A stretch of DNA of 64,000 nucleotides, taken from positions 418,670 to 482,669 of the forward strand of contig NZ_JANBBE010000007.1 of the NCBI RefSeq assembly GCF_024648825.1, in the 5' to 3' direction. The position numbers and the translations under genes were made by a program. This document shows positions 57,835 through 64,000 of this stretch, piece by piece. Source of the stretch: Lentzea californiensis. Its GTDB lineage: Bacteria; Actinomycetota; Actinomycetes; Mycobacteriales; Pseudonocardiaceae. The notes beneath the pieces were generated by a model. That model did not search any database and was not told the origin of the DNA. It worked only from the letters and a program-made list of their open reading frames with translations. How positions within the stretch are numbered: position 1 is the first letter of the stretch; the number at the start of each line of letters is the position of its first letter.

Positions 57835-59529
57835 TCACTCGGTGAAGCCCATGTTGATGTAGTCGTACGGACGGTTCGCGTACGCGACGGCACCGAAGTT
57901 GGCGACGTTGCTCTTCACCGCGACCGCGCCGGGCAGCTGGTACAGCGGCAGCTGGGCGCCCAGCTGCCAGATCTTCTTGTCGGCCTCGTTGGCGAGCTCG
58001 AGACGCTTGGTCTCGTCGAGCTCACCGTTGGCCTGCTCGAGCAGCTTGTTGACCTCTTCGGAGCCGATCCGGCCGTAGTTCTGGTTGGTGCTGGCCGGGT
58101 CGAGCGTGTAGATGCCCTTGCTGTCCGAGATCGGCGTGGCCGAGGCCAGCCAGCGGAAGCCGGTCATGTCGAAGTTGCCGACGTTCACGAACTGCTTGAA
58201 GAAGTCGGTCGACGGCACGGCCTGGATGTCGACCTTGGCGCCGATCTCCTTCAGCTGCGACTGCACGAGCTTCGCGATCTGGTCGGAGGTGGGGTTCGGG
58301 GTCGGGATGACGTAGCGGACGACGAGCTCCTTGCCGTCCTTCTTGCGCGTCTCGCCCTCGAGCTTCCAGCCCAGCTCGTCGAGCTGCTTCTTCGCGGCTT
58401 CCTTGTCGAACGACGCCACGGACGAGTTGTCCTTGTAGCCGGCCGAGCCCAGCAGGAAGAAGTGGTTACCGGTGACCTGCGCGTCGCCCTTGATCATCTG
58501 GCCGAGCAGCGCCTTGGTGATGGTCTTGGTGTCGATGCCGCGCTGCAGCGCGACGCGGAGCTTCGCGTCCTTGAGGATCGACGTGTCCGCACCGTTGAAC
58601 GTGATGTGCGAGTAGTCCGGCGTGATCGCCTGGCGGATCGTCACACCCTGCATCGACTTGGCACGCGTGAAGTTGTCGATGCTGGAGCCGATGTCGAAGA
58701 AGTCGATCTGGCCATTGGCGAGCGCGTCCGCGAGCGCGGGGCGGTCGACCTGGCGGAACGTGATCTTCTCGAGCTTCGCCTTCGGGCCCCACCACGCCGG
58801 GTCCTGCACGACGGTCACGAGCTTGGCGGTGCGGTCGATCGTGCCGATCTTGAACGCACCGGCGGTGATCTTCGGCGCGTCGGCCCAGCCCTTGTTGAAC
58901 TCCTCCGGCGAGGAGGACATGGCCTTCGGGTAGAGCGGCGAGAACAGGCCACCCTGCCACTCGGCGAACTTCTTCTTGAACGTCACCTTGACGTCCTGGT
59001 CGGTCGCGCCCTTCTCGACCTTCTCGATGTCCTCGTAGCCGGTGGTGCCGGCGACCTCGAAGGCCTTGTCGGTCCCGTTCAGGGACTTCCACATGGACTC
59101 GAAGTCCTGCCAGGACAGCGCGGTGCCGTCCGACCACTTCGCCTTGGAGTTGATCTTGTACTCGACGACCTGCGGGTCGGACGAAGCCAGCTTCGCGTCG
59201 TCGAGGACGTCCTTGTTGACGACGATCTTCGAGTCGGGCTGCTGCTTGAACAGGTTCGGCATCACCGTGTCGATCATGCGGCGGCCGTCGGCGTTGGTGC
59301 CGTCGAGCTGGTTGTAGTTCCAGTTGTCCGGCAACTGGTCGACCGGCCAGCGGAACTCGCCGCCGTCCTTGACCTTGGCCGCGTCCTGCGGGTTGATGTC
59401 CGCTTGGCCGATCGCGTTGTCCGCGCCCTTGAGCCCGGAGTTGGCGTTGTTGCTGGGCCCCCCACACGCGGTAAGCGTGAGGGCGACGACGGCAAGCGCG
59501 GTCACACCCACCTTGGTACGTCGACTCAC
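57835..59529 (-). CDS. Peptide ABC transporter substrate-binding lipoprotein (family 5)
   Basis: A 564-residue SBP_bac_5 (DppA/OppA-like) lipoprotein. The GTG start has GGGAGG upstream. Lipobox LTLTACGG with Cys22; then the family pattern EFRWPVDQLPDNWNYNQLDG, SKAKWSDGTALSWQDFESMWK and DKKIWQLGAQLPLYQLPGAVAVKSN. It captures oligopeptides or similar ligands outside the cell for the permease pair. It is the last gene of the operon and ends at a strong terminator. Confidence 0.94.
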   Translation of the reverse strand: MSRRTKVGVTALAVVALTLTACGGPSNNANSGLKGADNAIGQADINPQDAAKVKDGGEFRWPVDQLPDNWNYNQLDGTNADGRRMIDTVMPNLFKQQPDSKIVVNKDVLDDAKLASSDPQVVEYKINSKAKWSDGTALSWQDFESMWKSLNGTDKAFEVAGTTGYEDIEKVEKGATDQDVKVTFKKKFAEWQGGLFSPLYPKAMSSSPEEFNKGWADAPKITAGAFKIGTIDRTAKLVTVVQDPAWWGPKAKLEKITFRQVDRPALADALANGQIDFFDIGSSIDNFTRAKSMQGVTIRQAITPDYSHITFNGADTSILKDAKLRVALQRGIDTKTITKALLGQMIKGDAQVTGNHFFLLGSAGYKDNSSVASFDKEAAKKQLDELGWKLEGETRKKDGKELVVRYVIPTPNPTSDQIAKLVQSQLKEIGAKVDIQAVPSTDFFKQFVNVGNFDMTGFRWLASATPISDSKGIYTLDPASTNQNYGRIGSEEVNKLLEQANGELDETKRLELANEADKKIWQLGAQLPLYQLPGAVAVKSNVANFGAVAYANRPYDYINMGFTE

Positions 59530-59615
59530 TGTCGTGAACCTCCCTCGTGCCCGGACACCAGTTGCCGGGGACACTGTTCCTTCGTGCTCGCAGGTCTGCT
59601 GAGGCGACGGATGCA

Positions 59616-61739
59616 TCAGAGGACCTGACGGATCTGGGCGAAGTGGCAGGCCGCCTCGTGGTCCGGGGCCTGCGTTTCGCGCGGTGGTTCCACTTCGATG
59701 CACTGGCGCTGCTTCTCGGGAGGCAGCGACGCGTGCAGGAAGCAACGGGTCCGGAAGCGGCAGCCGGACGGCGGGTTCGCCGGGCTCGGCAGGTCGCCGG
59801 TGAGGAGGATCCTCTCCCGCTGACGCTCCTTGACGGGGTCGGGGATCGGGATCGCCGACAGCAGTGCCTGCGTGTACGGGTGGCGCGGCGCCTCGAACAC
59901 CGAGTCCACCTCGCCGATCTCGATGATCTTCCCGAGGTACATGACGGCCACCCGGTCCGCGATGTGGCGCACCACCGACAGGTCGTGTGCCACGAACAGG
60001 TAGGCCAGGCCCAGCTTGGACTTGAGCTCCTCGAGCAGGTTGATGACACCCGCCTGGATGGAGACGTCCAGCGCCGACACCGGCTCGTCGAGCACGACGA
60101 GCTTCGGTTCGAGCGCGAGGGCCCGCGCGATGCCGATGCGCTGGCGCTGGCCGCCGGAGAACTCGCCGGGGTAGCGCGACAACTGCTCGGGACGCAGGCC
60201 GACGAGCCTCATCAGCTCCGGCACGCGCCGGTTGATCTCGTCCTTGGTGTAGCCGTGGACCTGCATCGGCTCGGCGATGCAGTCGTTGATCGTGAGGCGC
60301 GGGTCGAGCGACGCCATCGGGTCCTGGAAGACCACCGACATGTCACGGCGGATCGCGAAGCGGCGCTTGGCGTCCACTTCGGACGACTTCGTGCCGAGCA
60401 CGGAGATCTCGCCGCCCATGGGCTTCTGGAGGTTGAGGATCTCCATCAGCGTCGTGGTCTTGCCGCAGCCCGACTCGCCGACGAGGCCCAGGGTCTCGCC
60501 CTCGCGGATGTCGAACGTGATGCCCGCGACCGCGTGCACGGTGCCGACGCGGCGCTTGAACACCACGCCCTTGTTGATCGGGTACTCCTTGACGAGGTTG
60601 TCGAGGCCCAGCACGATGTCGCGCTGCTCGCGCGGGATCTTCGCGACCTCGGGCTCGGCGGCCACCTCGGCACCGAAGATCTCGACGGCGGCCTCGGCGC
60701 CCTCGGCGTCGGTCGCGGCGATCTCGTTGGTGCGGATGCACGCGGCGGCGTGTTCGGCGGAGCCGTCGACGTCCATCAGCGGCGGTTCGGCGGTGTGGCA
60801 GGCGTCGACGACCATCGGGCAGCGCGGCGCGAACGGGCAGCCGTCGGGCAGGTCCGTGAGCGACGGCGGCTGGCCCTTGATCGGCACGAGCGCCTGCTTC
60901 TCGCTGACGTCGAGGCGCGGGATCGAGCCGAGCAGGCCGAGCGTGTACGGCATCCGCGGCTGCTGATAGATCTCGTCGACCTTGCCCTTTTCGACGGCGC
61001 GGCCCGCGTACATGACCATCAGCCGGTCCGCGAACCCGGCGACGACGCCGAGGTCGTGGGTGATGATCACGATGCCCGCGCCGGTGACCTCCTGCGCGGT
61101 CTCGAGCAGCTGCAGCACCTGCGCCTGCACCGTCACGTCGAGCGCGGTGGTCGGCTCGTCGGCGATGATCAGGTCGGGGTCGTTGGCGATCGCCATCGCG
61201 ATCACCGCGCGCTGCCGCATGCCGCCGGAGAACTCGTGCGGGAACGCCTTGGCGCGCTCGACGGCGTTCGGGATGCCGACGAGGTCGAGCAGCTCGACCG
61301 CGCGCTTGGCGGCCGCCTGCTTGGACACCTTGCGGTGCACCAGGATCGCCTCGGCGATCTGGTCGCCGACGGTGAAGACCGGCGTCAGCGCGGACAGCGG
61401 GTCCTGGAACACCATCGAGACGCGGCGGCCGCGGATCTTCGACAGCTCCGCGTCGTTCTGGCCGATGAGCTCACGGCCCTGGAACTTGATGGAACCGGTG
61501 ATGCGCGCCGAGGACGGCAGCAGGCCCATGACGGCGAGCGAGGACACGGACTTGCCGGAACCGGACTCGCCGACGATGCCGAGGACCTCGCCGGGCGAGA
61601 CGTGGTAGCTGAGGCCACGCACGGCCCGGACGCGGCCGGACTCGCTCGGGAAGGACACGTGCAGGTCCTCGACCTGCAGGACCGGACCGTCGACGACCGG
61701 GTCCGCCGGTGCGTCGAACTGGAGCTCCGAGGTGGTCAT
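59616..61739 (-). CDS. Fused double ATPase of peptide ABC transporter (DppD-DppF type)
   Basis: A 707-residue protein holding two complete ABC ATPase units. Walker A at 57-64 (GESGSGKS) and 421-428 (GESGCGKT); signatures SGGMRQR (171-177) and SGGQRQR; Walker B LIIADEPT and KLVVLDEPV. Each unit ends with an oligopeptide-transporter C-terminal Cys cluster (CPFAPRCPMVVDAC and CRFRTRCFLHA). It powers peptide import through the neighbouring permeases. Its ATG is shared with the end of the DppC-like gene (ATGA). Confidence 0.95.
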   Translation of the reverse strand: MTTSELQFDAPADPVVDGPVLQVEDLHVSFPSESGRVRAVRGLSYHVSPGEVLGIVGESGSGKSVSSLAVMGLLPSSARITGSIKFQGRELIGQNDAELSKIRGRRVSMVFQDPLSALTPVFTVGDQIAEAILVHRKVSKQAAAKRAVELLDLVGIPNAVERAKAFPHEFSGGMRQRAVIAMAIANDPDLIIADEPTTALDVTVQAQVLQLLETAQEVTGAGIVIITHDLGVVAGFADRLMVMYAGRAVEKGKVDEIYQQPRMPYTLGLLGSIPRLDVSEKQALVPIKGQPPSLTDLPDGCPFAPRCPMVVDACHTAEPPLMDVDGSAEHAAACIRTNEIAATDAEGAEAAVEIFGAEVAAEPEVAKIPREQRDIVLGLDNLVKEYPINKGVVFKRRVGTVHAVAGITFDIREGETLGLVGESGCGKTTTLMEILNLQKPMGGEISVLGTKSSEVDAKRRFAIRRDMSVVFQDPMASLDPRLTINDCIAEPMQVHGYTKDEINRRVPELMRLVGLRPEQLSRYPGEFSGGQRQRIGIARALALEPKLVVLDEPVSALDVSIQAGVINLLEELKSKLGLAYLFVAHDLSVVRHIADRVAVMYLGKIIEIGEVDSVFEAPRHPYTQALLSAIPIPDPVKERQRERILLTGDLPSPANPPSGCRFRTRCFLHASLPPEKQRQCIEVEPPRETQAPDHEAACHFAQIRQVL

Positions 61740-62716
61740 CAGGCGGCCTTCTCCTTGGTGTCCTTCTTCTCCTTGCGGCGCACGCGCGTGGAGGTGGGGT
61801 CGAGCGCGTCACGGAGCCCGTCGCCGACCCAGTTCACCGCCAGCACGAACACGACGAGGAACCCCGCCGGGAACAGGAACAGCCAGGGGAAGGTCGTCGC
61901 GGACTCGGCGTTGCCGCCGATCAGCGTGCCGAGCGAGACGTCGGGCGACTGGACGCCGAACCCGAAGTAGCTCAGGCCGGTCTCGGCGAGCACGGCGGAA
62001 CCGACGTTGATGGTCGCGTCGATGATGAGCAGCGACGCCATGTTCGGCACGATGTGCTTGGCGATGATCTTGCGCGCGGGCTGGCCCATGAACTTGGCCG
62101 CCTTGACGAACTCGCGTTCCTTCAGCGTCAGCGTCATGCCGCGCACGATGCGGGCGGTGATCATCCATTGGAACGCCGCGAGCATCAGCACCAGCAGGAA
62201 CCACGACTTGCCGCGGAACCACGGGCTCAGGATCGCGATGATCAGGAACGACGGCAGCACCAGCAGCAGGTCGACGACCCACATGAGCGTCTTGTCGGCG
62301 ACACCGAGGAAGTAGCCGGCGGCCGCACCGACGATCGCGGCCACGGTGGTCGAGATCAGCGCCACGAGCAGGCCGATGATCAACGACTTCTGCAGCCCGC
62401 GCATCGTCAGCGCGAACATGTCGGTACCGATCTTGTCGGTGCCGAAGATGTGCTCGGAGTAGGGCGGCTCCAGGAACGCGCTGTAGTCCTGGGTGTCGTA
62501 GCTCCACTTCGACAGGAGCGGGCCCACGAACGCCATCAGGTACATCCCGAGGATGACCACCAGGCCGACCAGCGCCAGCTTGTTGCGCATGAAGCGGATG
62601 AACACCAGCCGGCCGCGCGTCATCGCCTTGCCCGGTTCGGGCGCCGCGTCGACTGGGCCACCGGAGGCGGCGCCGGTGGTTCCGGCGGCGTCCCCCTCGT
62701 TGAGGATCACGGTCAC
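61739..62716 (-). CDS. Peptide ABC permease (DppC type)
   Basis: A 325-residue permease with six helices: first span FMRNKLALVGLVVILGMYLMAFVGP, then the BPD_transp_1 signature with TAQA-like EAA loop (EREFVKAAKFMGQPARKIIAKHIVPN). The N terminus (first 30 residues) is a disordered Gly/Ala/Glu leader, as in OppC. The C terminus is basic (VRRKEKKDTKEKAA). Coupled by overlap to the fused ATPase gene, and 16 bases after the DppB-like gene. Confidence 0.95.
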   Translation of the reverse strand: MTVILNEGDAAGTTGAASGGPVDAAPEPGKAMTRGRLVFIRFMRNKLALVGLVVILGMYLMAFVGPLLSKWSYDTQDYSAFLEPPYSEHIFGTDKIGTDMFALTMRGLQKSLIIGLLVALISTTVAAIVGAAAGYFLGVADKTLMWVVDLLLVLPSFLIIAILSPWFRGKSWFLLVLMLAAFQWMITARIVRGMTLTLKEREFVKAAKFMGQPARKIIAKHIVPNMASLLIIDATINVGSAVLAETGLSYFGFGVQSPDVSLGTLIGGNAESATTFPWLFLFPAGFLVVFVLAVNWVGDGLRDALDPTSTRVRRKEKKDTKEKAA

Positions 62717-62732
62717 GTCGTCGTCACCTTGC

Positions 62733-63660
62733 CTAGTTCACGCGGATTCGGGGGTCGAGCGCGGCGTACAGCACGTCGGCGAGCCAGCCGGAGAACAGCA
62801 CGCACACCGCGACGAAGAGCGTCACCGTGGCGGTGATGTTCGTGTCCTGCGCCGAGATGCCGGTGACGAGCCAGTCACCCATGCCGAACCAGCCGAAGAT
62901 CCGCTCGGTGAACGTGCCACCGACGACGAGCAGGCCGAAACCGAACGCGAACAGGGTCGCCATCGGGATGAGCGCGGTGCGCAGGCCGTGCTTGAACAGC
63001 GCCTTGCGGCGGGTCAGCCCCTTGGCCTGGGCGGTGCGCAGGAAGTCGCTGCCGAGCACGTCGAGCATCGACGAGCGCTGGTAGCGGCTGTAGTAGGCGA
63101 TCTGGCCGAGCGCGATCGCGAGCGTCGGCACGATCAGGTGCTGCAGCCGGTCGCCCAGGTGCTCGAACCAGTTGCCCTGGAACCCGGGTGTCGTCTCACC
63201 GACGAAGATCAGCACGTTCGTGCCGATGGAGTCGTTGATCCCCTGCGCGCCCATCTTCAGCAGCGTGCCCAGCACGAACACCGGCGTGGACAGCAGTATG
63301 AAGCTGAACAGGGTCGCGAAGTAGTCGCTGAACTTGTACTGCCGGATCGCGCTCACGACACCGAGCAGCACGCCGAACAGGATGCCGATCGTGATACCGA
63401 GCAGGAAGAGCCTCAAACTCACGCCGATGCGCCTGCCGAGTTCGTCCGTGATCGGGCGATCGGTGATCGTGCGACCGAAGTCGCCCTGGACCACACCGCC
63501 CATCCACGTGACGAACCGCTGCGGGATCGGCTGGTCGAGGTGGAGGTCTCTCTTCTTCGCCTCGATCGACGCCGCCGGAGGCGGTGGGTTGCGTTGTTGC
63601 AGCACCCCGATCGGGTCAAAGGTGGCGGAGGCCAACGTGAACGCGAGGAACGTCGCCACT
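62733..63660 (-). pseudogene. Peptide ABC permease (DppB type), 5' end cut by IS982
   Basis: The remaining 308 codons encode an almost complete DppB-like permease (FLAFTLASATFDPIGVLQQRNPPPP, ... IAYYSRYQRSSMLDVLGSDFLRTAQAKGL, ... ADVLYAALDPRIRVN). The normal N terminus, about 20 residues with the first half of helix 1, is missing; the frame upstream of 63660 reads into sequence of an IS982 element with rare Leu codons. A GTG at 63659 could restart translation and give a short, possibly defective permease. The operon promoter is also displaced. Confidence 0.7.
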
Positions 63661-64000
63661 AGACGAGTAAGTCCTAAGTCCGGGCGGTGTCTGAAGACAG
63701 ACGAAGGGTGTTCAAGATCAGTTTGTGAGGACCGACCTGAACACCCTTCTGACCGCACTCTACGTCAAGATCGATGATCACTTGGGCAGGCCCGCCCGGA
63801 CTGGACGACCACCACGGCTGACCGACGCTGAACTGCTCACTCTCGCCGTGGCGCAGGCCTTGCTCGGCATCCGTTCCGAGGCCCGCTGGCTGAGGTTCCT
63901 GCCCCGCCATCTGCCCGGTGCTTTCTCTTACCTGCCACAGCAATCCGGCTACAACAAGCGACTGCGCACCGCGGTCCCGCTACTCAAGAAGGTCATCCGG
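63661..64000 (+). mobile_element. IS982-family insertion sequence, left part
   Basis: It begins near 63661 after GTCGCCACT of the dppB-like gene and continues past the window end. It contains a 5' noncoding stretch (63661-63724) and the start of the transposase. Codon use differs from the neighbours (CTA, CTT, GCT). Ends and target duplication cannot be fixed without the right end. Confidence 0.75.
63725..64000 (+). CDS. IS982-family transposase, N-terminal part
   Basis: The frame is open from GTG 63725 to the window edge (92 residues): TDLNTLLTALYVKIDDHLG, RTGRPPRLTDAELLTLAVAQALLGIRSEARWLRFLPRHLPGAFSYLPQQSGYNKRL. This N-terminal pattern is typical of IS982 transposases. The catalytic DDE part is beyond the window. 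It is incomplete here, not necessarily truncated in the genome. Confidence 0.9.
   Translation, partial: MRTDLNTLLTALYVKIDDHLGRPARTGRPPRLTDAELLTLAVAQALLGIRSEARWLRFLPRHLPGAFSYLPQQSGYNKRLRTAVPLLKKVIR

Noticed and set aside
59547..61970. A plus-strand frame of 807 codons
   Set aside because: Antisense to the double ATPase gene; no motif and typical shadow composition.
63660..63758. The longer permease frame starting at 63758
   Set aside because: It reads through the IS982 end; the peptide is unlike any permease N terminus.

Overview
The window is high-GC actinobacterial DNA. Dense GTG and ATG starts, GTGA/ATGA stop-start overlaps, a mycoredoxin, an EACC1-type caspase, a MAB_1171c-family protein, tandem LigD-like polymerase domains and many secreted carbohydrate-active enzymes all fit a filamentous soil actinomycete. 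The gene families look most like Pseudonocardiales (a Lentzea/Saccharothrix/Actinosynnema type). This is inferred from family recognition; there is no rRNA or other marker here to prove it. I see no tRNA, rRNA, CRISPR array, prophage or replication origin.

Layout. 0-5.4 kb: two YciI/YjbR-type small proteins, PAC2, DUF4230 and a receptor-like Ser/Thr kinase. 5.4-11.6 kb: a translationally coupled MoxR-DUF58-transglutaminase-like operon headed by a large surface protein. 11.8-17.5 kb: a coiled-coil protein, a lipoprotein pair, a LysR/EamA convergent pair, a pseudouridine synthase and a phosphotransferase. 17.6-31 kb: an acyltransferase, then a polymer-degrading region with a GH92 mannosidase, a GH19 chitinase, a membrane-anchored AA10 LPMO and a ThuA-ricin protein, plus DinB, mycoredoxin, two DUF4360 proteins and threonine deaminase. 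The chitinase and ThuA genes carry DasR-like sites, which suggests control by N-acetylglucosamine. 31-36.7 kb: an XRE/ImmA/MAB_1171c module, DNA ligase C, an IMPACT protein and a TetR/hydrolase divergent pair with two palindromic operators. 36.8-44.5 kb: a GH3 beta-glucosidase under a CebR-like box, an unusual glutamyl-tRNA synthetase, a YrdC-type protein, a small ricin-like protein and a subtilase. 44.8-50.9 kb: a hypothetical protein, an AT-richer island with two tiny ORFs and a strong hairpin, a Nudix hydrolase opposite a TPR-type XRE regulator, a ParB/StrR-like regulator, a CoA-binding protein and a YciI protein. 51-57.8 kb: an HTH-less LysR-like protein beside DUF5997, two overlapping LigD-type polymerase genes, and an EACC1-caspase-EF-hand membrane protein with a membrane partner. 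57.8-64 kb: a peptide ABC transporter operon whose first visible gene is cut by an IS982-family insertion running off the window.

Most noteworthy: the single-protein caspase effector at 54.1-56.8 kb; two palindromic elements of about 162 bp (1-162 and 24356-24516) whose end stems differ in sequence but remain self-complementary; the small-ORF/hairpin island at 45.7-46.1 kb; and the XRE-ImmA-MAB_1171c module.
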